64,000 bases of DNA from Thalassia testudinum (lineage: Eukaryota; Streptophyta; Magnoliopsida; Alismatales; Hydrocharitaceae). Within the stretch, counting starts at the first letter, position 1; every line of letters starts with the position of its first letter. The position numbers and the translations under genes are program-made. Shown here piece after piece: positions 32,549 to 45,065 of this stretch. Under the pieces are notes generated by a model. It saw only the letters and a list, made by a program, of their open reading frames with translations. It ran no database searches and was not told where the DNA came from. The DNA is taken from positions 2,382,501-2,446,500 of the forward strand of contig JAZHRO010000012.1 in NCBI GenBank assembly GCA_037157565.1. The letters are read 5' to 3'.

Positions 32549-33184
32549 TAATGTGAGCATCGCGGCCAAGACCCGATGGTGGCATCTGCTAGACGAGGAA
32601 CCAGGGTGGCACTACTTGCCTACTTGGGTGTGGCATCAATTGGCCTAGTCCTCGGTCTGTAAGGAAGACCATGTCAGCTGCCCGGAATCATCGAAGCTCC
32701 TTTTCAAGGTGGTCTTCTAGGCCCTCTATAGGCCTTCTACCCTTTCACTTGAAGGGTCTTGAGAGCAGCGGATCCTTACCTGCGAACCGGCTCCCTTCAA
32801 GCACATCCGCCTGGCTCACGGCCAAGGGAGCGCATTTCCCGAGGGACTTCCGCCTTGCGTTGTGGGGTCAGTAGTGGCGACCTTCAGTGGGTCAGTTCCC
32901 CTCAAGCACGTCCACTTGGTTCATCACTAAGGGAGTACGTTTCTTGAGGAACTCCTTCCGTGGACGGCGAGACTTATAGCAGCAACCCTTATTAGGCCGA
33001 TTGCTGTCTCGAGGAAGGTGACCCTTCTCCCGTGAAAGGAGCTACTCCTGCAAACGAGTGTTGGGGCATGCCTACCCAGGGGTCTTTTCACCTTCTACGA
33101 GGCTAGTGTTGCTAGGGCGCTTCTTGGGAAATCTTCCGCAAGAACAGGAGTTACCTTGCTCGCTCTGCGATCCTTACGGTTTTG
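32549..33184 (-). mobile_element. Internal non-coding sequence of the outer element, segment 3
   Basis: GC-balanced sequence without a convincing ORF. Repeated phrases such as 'ccctcaagcacgtcc' and 'cccttcaagcacatcc' (about 32795 and 32900) suggest decayed short tandem repeats. It continues the sequence left of E2 after the TCGGG duplication. Confidence 0.4.
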
Positions 33185-33189
33185 CTTAA

Positions 33190-36100
33190 TGATAGAGCGA
33201 TCTTCGCTTTCGTTGATATTTTAAACATAAAATGACATGTCGTTGTAAAGCTTTTGTGGTGGAAAATCGACTATTAAAACATTTAATTATTCAAAATCTA
33301 ACCATGAAAATAGTCAAGTCGCCTCCACAGGGAGGAATTAGCCTATTAAGCTCATGAGTAGTGCCTCGTTTATTTGGGAATATCAATGGGTGCGCATACT
33401 AACTAGTGCAACTTATTTCAAACAAAAGTTCTCAATCTAAACAATTAATCAATAATGTAGGTTTGCATATGCAAAATCACCACAATATAATACCATGTAA
33501 ATACATGAATCGTGATCCTTATACTGGTAAACACTGTCAATATTAATCTCCTACAAGACAGATCCCGTTCACTATATCCAATATCCCATATTTAATTTCA
33601 TGAGAAGAATTCAACTATAAGAAATTCATCCAGAATAAAGGGATATTCATGCAAATGCACCTCAATAAATTAATTTAGTAAATAAATGAATAGGGAATCC
33701 CGCGATGGCATTTATGGTAATTACTATTGAGGTAATAACTATTGAGGTAATTACTATTGAGCAATCTTCCTCTCTCCTTCGTGCACGCAGGAATGAGGAC
33801 GGTAGGCGACATGGTTGTAGTTAGAGGTGCGTCGCGACGAGGGCTTCGCGATGGTGGCAGCGACGCATCTCGAGATGGTCGGTGGTGGCCGACCGGATGG
33901 AAGGTGGTCGGAGGCGAGGATCAGCTGGAACTGCAACCACACGTGAGCTGGTGGCCATGCAGGTGGTCGCACGGGCGTGGAGTTGGCAGAGGTGCACTGC
34001 TCGCGTACGAAATCGATGTTTTAAAAAACTTCGGCGTAGTATAGCCAATAAAGCACGAAAACAAATAAGATTTATAACTCAGATGAAAGTCTGAAGTTGA
34101 ACGTAGGAAGCAACAATTTAAGTCTCAAGATCACAATCTAACCATAAAGATGAACAATATATAATAAAAGATCCAATCAAGAATGATATATATATAATAA
34201 TCGGTAGCAATGTGCAAAAAGATTAGGGTAAAATGGTGATTTGAATTACCAATTACCCTTTACAATTATACCAAATAAATGCACAGTATCAACCAAGTAA
34301 TCACATGCAAGATAAGTAACAAAGCCTCAGAAGCACAATTCAGCCGAAATCAGATGTCAGATGCTCAGGTTAGACGACTTAAACAGCACCTTGCTACAAT
34401 GCTTTGTAGAGAGCCCTTCTCTTTTGTTCTCTTCTTCTTGGCTTCTTCTTCTTTCTTTCTTAACCTCTTTTCTTTCTCTCCTTCACACAAGGCAAGGATG
34501 CCTCTCAACGACTAAGTGTTGAGAGAGGGTCAGCCGAAGCAAAAACCCCCCCCCTCTCTCTCTTTTCTCTTCTCTTTATAGGTATCCAAGCATATAATCG
34601 GGTATTCAAGGATCCAGTTGACCAGCTTGCGGGCGTGGGGTCGCAAGCAAGGAGTGCGCTAGGCAGGTATACGGGCATGCAGGTGAGGGTGCATTGAGCG
34701 CACGAAGGGGACTCGACCCCCGTGTTCTTGGGCACGGAGGTAGAGTGAGGAATTCCTCTTATGCGCACGTGAAGCTTCTGATATGCACGATGTGGGACTA
34801 TCCGTCTAAGCATTGTTGCGTGAAACTACAGCTGGATGATGCATCCAATTGAAGCTGAAGAAGTGCTCGATGCTCTCAATTAGAGGCCCGGATTGCACCT
34901 GGGTGAATCTGCGTTGCCTGGAGGTTGTTCCTATAGCAGCTGATGCAAGAACATGGCTTCAAGCTTCTTTGAAGCAGCTCTGTCAATGGCGACCGGAGGG
35001 CGAACACCTGAAATAGAAAGTACAGCCTTGCAGCCTCGTCAAATACGTTTAGAAGCTCTGTCGGGGAACAGCGAACATGGTGGTGTGCATGGAGTGTCAA
35101 GAGGGTGAGTGGAGAGGCCTGTCGACCTCAGAACTGGGGCACGGAGACAGAGTTGATTGGTGGGGCGAACAAGCGATCAAAGCCCCAAATTTCTTTGGGG
35201 CTTTTGATTAGTGGAGTGAGGCGATGCTCGCTGACTTGGTGGCGGGCGAAGAGATAGACTGTAGCATCGAGAATGCCTCGCCAGAGGTATGCCGGCGAGG
35301 TGGAAGACGGAGGCATGGAAGGCACTGAAGTGGTCGAATCGAAGCGGTGGTGGCACAGTGATTATTAGTGGATGAAGGAGAGTCATTGAAGCTAGCTAAC
35401 GGACGAAGGGGAGCGGAGGAGGCAGCGGTTGCGGTGTGGCCGACGCCGGAGAGGATGAATGCTCCAGTGGGGTAGAATGGCAACAATGGAGGGTTAGGAA
35501 GCACCTCGCTGGTATGGCGAGGTGAGGAAAGACTAGGGGAGATGGAACCAACCACCTATGGTATGTGGCAGCTGGCAAAGAAGCCGGAGGTAGGAGTTCG
35601 CCAGAGCAAGCTCGGAGCAAGTCGTTGTTATGAGAAAGAAGAGGATTTTTGGCTCAAAAACTTGCTGAGGAGGTGGGGAATGCTATGGGGATCTTTTTAT
35701 AGGCTAGAGTCGAGCTTCCAAGCTTGGAAACAAGCTTGAAAACTCCAAAATTTAGGGAATAGGATTTGTGGTTTCAAGGAGTTTGCATGAGCTCTATGGA
35801 AGGATTTAGAAAGTTGGATTAGGTCCAAATTGATGAGGATCTTGTTGCGAATCTCCCTTCCAAATTTGGAGGAGATTGGACAATCAATCAAAGGAGGAAT
35901 CCTTGATTGAAAGCATGGGTTTCGTAGGTTCACACTGCCATAGTGGCATGGACCCAGAGCGAAGAAGATGAAGAACCCAGGGGTGTTTTTGCAAGGATTT
36001 CGAAAGTTGGGGGTATGAATGAGAGAGAAAGAGTCAGACTCGACCAAAATACAAACTAAGTTGAAATGATCTCTAATTGGCCCAAGTTTTGATATAAACC

Positions 36101-37620
36101 TAATTTTGACCCAAGGAATCCAATGGTGAAGTTTGAGTTTGATTTTGACCTAGTTTGATTGGGTAATTTATGCAAAAATCCAAATTAGGGCAATAGTCTA
36201 TTTGAGACTATTTCAGGTCAAAACGGGTTTTGATGGTTAAATTGAAGGTACCAAACCCTAGAAAATATTTTTCTATGAATTTTAAAGGGTTTAGGTGAAT
36301 TTTATCCTGACCAGAACCTCAGTAGATTAAGCAGATCTATTTGTAGGGTTTCAGATGTCATTTAATTCTTGAAATACGTGAAAACTCATTTCTCTCTACA
36401 TGAACCTACTTATTAAACATTAATGACCATATGAAAATTAATAAACCCTTGAAATATCCCGTGGTTATTCTATATTTGTGGAATGCTGTTAATTTTACAG
36501 AAATAACCTTGCATTCTTCATTCCTTCTCAAAACAACACTATGTGCCCTTAAAACCTTCTGATGGATATGTAGGAGCATTTATCAACCTTTTTATACCCA
36601 ATTAAGCTAGTTATGGCTCATGATGGTGTTCCCATCACGTACAGAAATCATATGCGGGCATGTAAGACCAACGAGATGCGTGGATGCGAGGTACGCCTGC
36701 ACGCGATGGAGACGGCGGTGAGTGCTGACTGTTGGGTTCTTTGAGGTGTGCACAGAGGAAGAAAAAGAAGGCGATGAAGTAGTGGGGTGTGGGAAGAGAG
36801 GGGGTGAGACGGCTGGTGGTGGTGGCGATGGTGGGTGTGTGCTGTGGCAAGAGGGAGGAATGAGGAGTTGGATCCTGAGGTCGAGAGTGGTGGTGTTGGC
36901 GTGGGAAGGGAGAAGGTGGTGAAGGTGGGTTGCTCTGCGGGTGGAGAAGAGGAAGAAGAGGGAGGTGGATGAGGTTTGGCTGCGAGGGGGGTTAAAGTGG
37001 TGATGTTGGGTTTGGGTAGAAGTTGCCGGTGGTGGTGTTGTGGCTGCATGATGTCACCGTGCAACCGGCAAAAGGAAGGAGCGAGGATGGAGCAAGCCTC
37101 AGGCCATGGTGCACGCTAGGTCCACGATGCAGGCTTTGCTTCACAGTGGAAGGATGGTGGATCCCCACCAGTGGGAAAGATGATCCTCTAGCTGCTCTTC
37201 TTCTTATAAAAAAACCCGTTGTTTGTTACTTCCGCCAAAAGGTTCTCCAACCACTCGACGAAGATCGCGAGTGGTTGGAATGCCCGGATAAGCTTGGAAG
37301 TACGCTATCAAATGTCTGATCAAATCTCCAGACATCTTAAAAAGTGTAGACATCAGCGAGTTCATAATGGTGGTTTCCAGACGTCCAACCATATCTCCAG
37401 ACGTCTTATAGACGCAAAAATGGACGTCTAAACTCTTGCACCTAGCCTGCATCCATCAAATCAATTATGTTACCATATCATATGTATTAAATGTGAAATT
37501 GACGCATAAAATTATATGCAAACTAAGGTGAATTATCATATAACTCTTAATCAATTAACTAAGAAAAACGAATTAAAGAGTACTTAGGCCAAAAAATGAT
37601 CCACTAAAGTGGATTTATCA
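33190..37620 (-). repeat. 4.4-kb minus-strand LTR block (possibly two nested LTRs)
   Basis: Flanked by CTTAA (33185-33189) and CTTAG (37621-37625), a near-identical TSD. On the minus strand it starts TGATAAATCCACTTTAGTGG at 37620. It contains the reversed U5 motif (about 33312-33332, 'gtcgcctccacagggagg'), TATA-like sequences (minus strand near 35700 and 34575) and C-rich stretches. A second LTR-like start, the palindrome TGATGGTGTTCCCATCA at 36621-36637, suggests that one LTR lies inside another. The 36000-36500 part matches the reverse complement of 38550-39180. No gene is visible. Confidence 0.55.
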
Positions 37621-37625
37621 CTTAG

Positions 37626-38462
37626 CGCTGCACTGGGTGCTTTGGCATGGGCTCTGTGACATCATGCTTAAGCTTTCAAGCCAGACGGTCCAACTCGGGA
37701 TGTCAGGGAATCGTCGCCTCATGAGGCCTTCTATACCTGAAGTGTTGAGCCTCAAACTGATCCAGGTAGGACCGGAAGTGCTCAACCTTCCATCGCCCGA
37801 CCCCTAACAACCACTCTAGGTTGCCTTTAGACCTTCGACTCTTGGCAAAGTGCCCCCATGACTTATCTGCCATGCCTTAGGGAGCCGATGACCTGTTCAG
37901 TCGGCCGGTCAACTGACCATAGGCGAGCCTATGTCGAGTAGGCACAATCGAAAGCACCTGGCAGGATCTCCGAACAGGGTGGCTATGTGCTGACCTCACC
38001 CAAGGGTGGCTCCCAACGGTATGGTTGGGGTTCGCTTCCCCTCTGCATCGGGCCTTGACTAGCTCCTAGAATGCTTCTAGCGAGAGGCTACTGCTACCCC
38101 CTTTTCAAGTGGGCAAGCGACACGTGTAAGGGCGTATGCCCAAGGCTGCTAGCCTCAGCTTCGTGTCTCCCTCCCCTGGCCTGCACTACGGGGAAAGGGG
38201 TTCACTTTGGGACCTCAAGCCGTCGATCGAGGCATGCTTGCTTCCCTTTATTGGGGTCAACGTGCCGAGAGTGTCGTCGAGGCGTGGAGGTGTCGAATCC
38301 CAACCGAGCCCCTGACCCAAAAGAGGGAGGAGCCATGAGTGGGGCCATGAGTGGTTAAGACTACCGCGGAAGTTCTCACTCAGGGAGGTTGAGGTAGGGC
38401 ACCTGATGGATGCCTCCTCCCAGCAACGGGATGCTCAGAAGAGCAATGGCATTTCTACTGAC
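37626..38462 (-). mobile_element. Internal leader of the outer element next to its primer site
   Basis: Non-coding GC-balanced sequence directly downstream (minus strand) of the primer site. A leader without a long ORF is usual at this position. Nothing else recognised. Confidence 0.45.
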
Positions 38463-38482
38463 GCTTCCCACAGACGGCGCCA
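38463..38482 (-). other. Primer-binding site of the outer minus-strand element
   Basis: On the minus strand this reads TGGCGCCGTCTGTGGGAAGC, a form widely seen after the 5' LTR of plant Ty3-gypsy elements. It starts 2 nt after the LTR end. It sets the minus orientation of the outer element. I do not name the tRNA. Confidence 0.75.
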
Positions 38483-38484
38483 TT

Positions 38485-38516
38485 TGATGGGCCTCGGATG
38501 ACCACCAAAAGATTTG
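38485..38516 (-). repeat. Outer element 5' LTR, inner end (split)
   Basis: The minus-strand LTR end ...CCGAGGCCCATCA lies next to the primer site. The LTR is interrupted after 38516 by the solo LTR at 38522-41176 and resumes at 41182. Confidence 0.65.
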
Positions 38517-38521
38517 TAAAG

Positions 38522-41176
38522 TGATGAGAACCTCATCATGAACCCTAATTAACACATTTTGACCTAATTAAGTGTACAAAAGCTCCTACAAAACCTAAGG
38601 GAAAGCCTAAATCAGGGGATTGCAAATCTTAGTATAAAATAATTCACAAGGGGTAAAACTGCAATTTTACCATTACAGTACATAAACGGGATTTCTAAGG
38701 GTCTAGACACAGGTCAAATGGGCTTAATAAGAGAAAAAGTGGGATGATTCGATCAGGAAAGGGTTATGACAAAATCTGGAAATTAAATGACATTTTATAA
38801 CCCTAAAACAAACCTTCTTTAATTCACGAAGTTCCAGGTAAGATAAAAATCAATTAAACCCTCTAAAATTCATGAAAAAATATCCCCTAGGGTTTAGAAC
38901 CTTCAATTTAGCCATTGGAACCTATCTTGACCTAGATTGAGAACCATACCCAATTTTTGACCTAATTTGGATTTTTATGCAAAATATCTGGTCAAATATG
39001 GTCAAACCTAAAATCCAACCTCATCATTGGATTCCTTAAGTCCAAATTAGGGTTATACCAAAATTTGGACCTAAGGAAAGGTCGCCTTGACCTACTTTAC
39101 AAAACGGTCCTCAATAATTACTTTTTGACCCTTAACTTTTTGGACCCTTACAGAAACCCCCCTATCTTTCTCGTCTCTTTCTTCAGATAGGTCCTTCTGC
39201 CCCTACACTGCGCAGGCCATACCTTATGCGACTTTGCGTAGAGGATGATGCTGCACAGACCTGGGGAGCCGGCCCTAGACTTGAAAGGAGGATCCCCTGC
39301 GTTGTCCTCTTCTGCATGGACCGGTTCCCATGCCTTGCTGGCCACCATACCTCTCGTGCGAACGCTCGAGAGGTATGGGTCTTTTTCCAGCCATGCCTCC
39401 GGCGAGGAGCCCACGCCGCCTCCTCTCGATTCCCTCCCAGCCAGCACCTATTTAAGGAATGGCAGCCCCTACCGCTTCCTTTGAGCTTGTCTTGGCCAAG
39501 AAATTCCCTCAAAATTCGTCTCTTCCTCCTCCGGCCATTCGCCCGCAGGCTCCGGCGACCTTCCTCCTCCGCTCTCGTCACCCTGCCACCATACTATTGG
39601 CAGGGTTACTCTCACCATCGTCCACTGTGCCTAGCCGTACCAGCAACCACCCTCCAGCATCTCTTCCTCGTCGTCATCTTCTCCCCTGGGCGCTGTCTTC
39701 TTCGGCGACGGCAGCAAAGCCGCTCGCCGCCTCCTCCCCCTCTTCCGTCTGCTAAGTAGGTAACAACTATTCCCCTTTTTCCCTTCTTCATTTCCCCCTT
39801 ATCTATTTCCTAAATCACTCACTGCCACACGCCGACCACCATCACCTTCTCCACCTCCGACAGACCAACCGGCGAGGTGAAACCGTCGCTCCACTCCCCT
39901 GCTCACCTCGCCACCTATCTCAAAACCTCCGCCATCACTCACTGATCACCATCCACCCCTTCATCGACCACCAACACCTCCCTAAACGCCCACTGAACAC
40001 ACCCATAAACATGGCCACAGAGAGACCTAGGCACGCATGCCTAGGTCGCCCTGCGGCCAGCCAACCCCCGCCTCACCTTCGCCGTGATACAGTGAAGGTT
40101 TTCCTGTGGTCCGACGTGGCCGAAAGGCCGTGCTACTGATTTCAGGGTCAGGCCGCTCTCTGCCATTATCGCTGAGCTTGAAGCAAGCTTCAAGCTGCTT
40201 CAGGTCGCGCTCAGCTCCAGGCGAAGCCCTCAAGTGGTGCGGGTTTATAGCACGCATGCACCTAGACTTCAAGTGGAGTCAAGAGACTCCACACCTACTG
40301 CAATTGCGAAGCTGTCTGCTGCAGGCGCAAGCACGAAAGCGGGTAGGACTTTAGTCCCACCTCGGAAGTTCACGAGCGGGCGCCCGCGCTTAAATTGAAT
40401 TTGTGTTTCAAGCTTATCACCTTGAAACACACTGGGGTGAGGTCCCTTGCACCCCTGCCATGCCTCATCCGCGACACTTCCCCTGTGGACCTGGCACCCG
40501 AATCTGATTAACCCTGCCTGTGCACACCTCGCGCACCACCTACGCCGATGCACCTGGTCCCGGACGCGTCACCCGACCTGCTTACCCGATTAAGGCTTTA
40601 GGAGAGAGAATCCTAGATTGAATTTGAGAGAGAGAGAGACAGGGGGAGGGCAGGGGTTAGGTTTTGCCTAACCGTGCACTGTGCAGGAAAGCAGGAAAAG
40701 GAGGAGGGAGTGCAGCAGCAAGAAGAGAAGGAGAAAGAAAGAAGGACTTGGCGCAGTAGAGAGCAGAGAAGAGAAAAGAGAGAGCAGAAGCACAGAGCAG
40801 AGAAGAAAGGAAGAAAAAGAAGGAGGAGGCGCAACTCAACAGAGAAGAAGAAGAAGAAGAAGAAGCCAAGAGGAAGAAGAACCAGCAGCAGCGACAGCTG
40901 AAAAGAAGAGGCAAAACACTGTAGCAAGTGGAGTTTAAGTCGTCTGACTCTTGGAGTCAGACATCTGAAAAGAGAAAGAGAGAGGCAAACAAAAGAAGAA
41001 AGAAGAATCAATTTCCTTTCTCTAATCTTTTTGTAAAATAGTATATATATATTGTAAATTGTGATTTTGTACGCCTCTAGAATCAAGTGTTGCTCCCTGA
41101 GTTCAACCTCGAAGATTTTCTATTTTCGAGTAATAAAATAAAAATACAAATAAAAATCGGTCCCAAGCTTCGACCA
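38522..41176 (+). repeat. Solo LTR, 2655 bp, with exact TSD
   Basis: It starts with the palindrome TGATGAGAACCTCATCA (38522-38538) and ends CTTCGACCA; an exact TAAAG duplication lies at 38517-38521 and 41177-41181. In order it contains an AT-rich part with 'ccctaaa' phrases (38550-39150), a TATA-like CTATTTAAGG (about 39447), a C-rich part (39500-40000), a purine-rich GAAGA tract (40670-40900), the 'gtcgtctga..cagacatctga' motif (about 40940) and U5 (TGCTCCCTGAGTTCAACCTCG, about 41091). The short proline- or lysine-rich frames are compositional. Confidence 0.88.
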
Positions 41177-41181
41177 TAAAG

Positions 41182-41725
41182 GCTAAGAGCGCTACATAGC
41201 CATGAGCATCCATCGCTAGGAGAAAGTGGTCGAGTCTCCATTGTGACAGGACTTGACCCAACGAACATCAAGCAAGCACAAGGGGGACAAGAGGATTTGG
41301 TGACCCAATTCCACCGCAAGGGATGTACATCTGGGGGAGGATAATACTCCCAACTATGCACTAGAATTTGAGAAGTTATAAGATTTCTCTCCCTTGCCCC
41401 GAGCTTGCATGAGTCCTCGCTCAGGGTCACTCTTCGCTATTTATAACATGGAAAGATCTACAGCCTAAGGGCCTCTAGTTTCCTTTCTGTCAGACCGTGC
41501 GTCTGTTGTCAGGGTATAGGTGGTCGCTTCCATCTTGCTAATATCTTCGGGCTTGGCTGTGCCAAATCTTTTAGCAGGTAGGGTGGATCTTAGGTTGGAC
41601 CCGGCTGGTCGTAGGCGGGACAAGTGATACCAGCCTCACCTGCTTACCCTGTAATCAGGTAGCTGGATCCTCTGTGGGGTTGCATGCGGAGTTTTGGGTC
41701 CAAGAGTGATTTTTGCCCCTCATCA
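41182..41725 (-). repeat. Outer element 5' LTR, main part (split)
   Basis: On the minus strand it starts TGATGAGGGGCAAAAATCAC at 41725 and has the TATA box TATAAATAG (about 41437-41445). With 38485-38516 the original LTR was about 580 bp. Its partner 3' LTR was not found; it should lie left of the window or have been lost. Confidence 0.65.
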
Positions 41726-43553
41726 AATTCAAAATAAGATGTTGCCCAGGTAAGCCATTGATCTGGATACGCCATAGTGATATGATCACTTAGGCATCCT
41801 GCACACCATTGATGGGTGTTCAGGATACCCTTGTGATCCTTTGAAAACCATTAGGTCATTACTTTGGCCTCAAATCAGTGCAACTGATTTTCATAGGCCT
41901 CAGCTACTTGGTGAAGAACAAGATCAATATAAACCATAAAAATTGGGCGTAGATGATCTATTCAATAAAAATCCAATCAAATAATTCCAAAGCAATCGCA
42001 ACATATTCAATTACACTCAGATCAACTTAATTCCATCGATTAAATCCAAATCAAATGCAATTGCTCTAAAAACCATTCAATTAGATACAATGTTCAAATC
42101 CAATTCAATGTATCAAATAAAATCAATTCAAATCACAGGAAGGGTCTTTGTGATCTATGGCATGAGTGAAGAGACCCTCTAATGGAATTTGAGTGCAACT
42201 TAGATCTAGAAGCTAGAGAGCTTCATATTAAAGTTTGCTCTGATGGAGTGGATGATTTGATGAATTAAACAGCGAAGGAAGAAGAAGAATATGGTCATGA
42301 GATGTAAAGGAAGAAAGATGAATTCAGGTGAACACATGAATTTGCCTCTATAATCTGGAATTGATCAAAAAGGTCAATTGAGGGAAACTACTATTTAAAT
42401 CTAATTCTAAGATAATCTAACAGTGAATTTGCGATCTAACCATCTAATACTACTCCAATCTATTCTAGAAAGCAATTAAATCTATCTAGAAAGCATTAAA
42501 ATCCTATTCTAAATGGATGAATGGGACCTTGAGAAGATTGTAGCTGGTGGTTGCAGCAACGAAGGACTCCAGCTAATGAAAAACTCACTAGTGAAGCTTC
42601 ATGTTGTCCTTAGGCGTTGCATGAGCCTTAGTGACAAGGAATATTGAATTAAGGAGAGGGTAACTCCGCCGCTGTCACAGGCAGCGATAAAAGAGGAAGG
42701 GGAAGCTAGTGGGAGCAAATTGATTGAGCTCGAGAGGTGTAGAAGGGAGTTGATCCTTTGCTCAGGTTGAGAGGGAGCTCTATTTATAGGCTCTAGGGAG
42801 TTGTGTGACTAGGAATCAAAGGTTTAGGTTATTTGAGATCAACAGCAAGGGAGAGAGTTGAGAGGTGCGAGAAGGATTAGGTCAAACACCAGTTGTAGAA
42901 TGTGATCTTTGGAGTGGCGCAAAAGTGGTGAAACTAAGGGTAGGAGGTTGGAGCTAAATCCACCGTTGGATCGATGAGAATAGGATGAACGACTCAGAGG
43001 AGTTGTCTTCTCGTGAAGAACTTGTTGCGAGGAGAAGACCTGCAGGTTTATTGGTGCAATTACCCCTATAGCCCTGTAGTGAAGCGATGGAAAAATTTCT
43101 AGAGAACCCATAAGTAAATAGGTTTTATAACAGAAAGGCCCTTAAAGGCTTGCAGACGAGTCCTCAGTAACTTTGGGCTTTAGAGAATGTAAAGGGCTCA
43201 ATATTCATGAAGGACCTAAATGCAAAACATTGATTTGAAGGCCCTAACAAGGTTAAAATACAATGAAGTCTTTATAACATCTATTTTAAACATATTAGAA
43301 CATAATCCATCAATTGATTTGTGCATTTGCACTCAAATTGATGTCCAATAGACATTTAATATAGCCATTTGCACACTTAGGTACATAATCTCTCAAAATT
43401 GACCTAATTATGTATTTTTAATACAGAATTGATGTTTTAGGTCATTTTCATTAATTCCCACACTTAACCTATTTTTTGTATTAATTTGATAGTATTTAAT
43501 CTAGTTTCTAACTTAACTTGAGTATTTTAACTATAATGATCCAAACATCATCA
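41726..43553 (-). repeat. LTR-like sequence, minus strand, degenerate
   Basis: On the minus strand it starts TGATGATGTTTGGATCA at 43553, and the next ~110 bp match the LTR beginning at 63880 ('aagttaag.tagaaactag.ttaaata', 'ggttaagtgtg'). A TATA-like CCTATAAATAG lies on the minus strand near 42783-42793. The inner end is not resolved; 41726-41900 may be unrelated flank. No gene is visible. Confidence 0.45.
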
Positions 43554-43645
43554 AGTTTCAAGCATTTTATAGGTGAGGCGAAGCTTGTGGCTTAGTTTTT
43601 CCACTACTCATCATCATCTTGTAATGACACAACCTAAGGCTTTTA

Positions 43646-44195
43646 CACTACAAAAGAGATAGCCTTTAACAACATTTCATATTTGCCATTATAGGAATTT
43701 TATTTGCCACTGTGGAATTAATGACACTTAAAATAATTGTCGCTTAATTGCCACCTTTATTGGCATTACTAAAAGTTTAGTGGCAATTGTATAATTGCCG
43801 CTAAATCATTGGTATCAGCATTAGTTTAATTGTCATAATTACCGTCACTAATGATCTTCTTTAGTGAAAATTTATTTGCCACTATTTCACCACTGCTGAA
43901 TTATATTAATGTCAATTTAATTTACATTATTAATGCCACTATATACTTTGTTTAACAACTTTTGTTTATGCTACTAAATCGTCACTATTGATTTGCTTTA
44001 GTAATGTTTTGTTTTATCATTTAATTGCCACTATTAATATTATTTAACAATTATTTATCTTTAAATCATCATTATTGATTTCCTTTAACAATACTTTCTT
44101 ATGTCATTTAATTGTACTAGTAATTTAATTTATGACACCTTGTTATACCACTTAATTGCCACTATTCATATTCTTTAGTGAAAAATATTTTTCTT
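43646..44195. repeat. Left CACTA terminal and subterminal repeats
   Basis: TIR followed by at least seven copies of TTGCCACTNTTNAT-like or TAGTGGCAATT motifs in both orientations (for example about 43698, 43744, 43778, 43868, 43940, 44020, 44155). These are typical binding sites for the CACTA accessory protein. Confidence 0.65.
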
Positions 44196-45065
44196 TTAAC
44201 AAGCTCGAAATATAAAGGTAACTCTAATTTTATTGATCTCCTAATAATAAAGTACAATAAGAGCCCTTCAAGGGAAAACATCAGAAAACAAGAAAAAGAC
44301 AAAAAAAGTAGCAACAACCTCAACACCAAGTTATTCCCTTATCAAGGGTGAAACAAAGAAATAAATAAAAAATGCAAAAAAATTGAAAATACAATGAATA
44401 GCGAAGACTCAACCACCAAAAGCAACAGCCACTTCAAATCCTTGCTATCCCAAGCAGGTTCAATCTTCCAAACTTCAATTCAAAGCAAAAAAGCACTACT
44501 ATGATCATCAATAACCATTGTCCAAACTTTAGTTAAATTAAAATAAAAAATTGCGATAGCTAACACATCTTGATTTTGACAACAGCTTTAATCATTCAAA
44601 TCCCCAACAACACCTCCATCCCAATATCAGTAACTGTTCATGACATTCAACATCAATACAAACATTTAGCTTGTGAGTTGCAAATTATCTCCAAAATAAG
44701 GATTCACCCTACCTACCTAACAAAAAGATACAACTCAATTTCTCCTATCAACCCATATATCATAATGTAGCTCTAGGAAAATTATAGGATTGTGTTCTTT
44801 CAAAACCAACAGCTACTAAAAGGAAGTTTGGTCTATCAAAAGACAACTTAATGAAATACAATAACTTCTTAAAGATTCTGAGCAACAAAACATTGAAGAC
44901 TTACCTACCCTATCAAAAGAGTATCGGTAACAAGTTTTGCTAATGCAAACCTTGGCCTACACACGGGCTAGGTTTATAAATAGCACAACAAATTTAGCCA
45001 TAAAAGTGAAGAAAATAATCATCCTTAGAAATCCAAATAGACATGGAAGAGAATCATAATGAAGC
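44196..45065. other. No gene recognised
   Basis: AT-rich sequence between the subterminal region and the V-ATPase fragment. The short plus-strand frame at 44570-44770 resembles nothing I know. Nothing further is supported. Confidence 0.4.

Noticed and set aside
39183..39759. Frames of 132 and 177 codons
   Set aside because: C-rich compositional frames within a solo LTR; no domain, no matching frame in related LTRs.
40613..41086. Lys/Arg/Glu-rich and Leu/Ser/Phe-rich frames
   Set aside because: A GAAGA purine tract keeps all frames open; low-complexity, not a gene.
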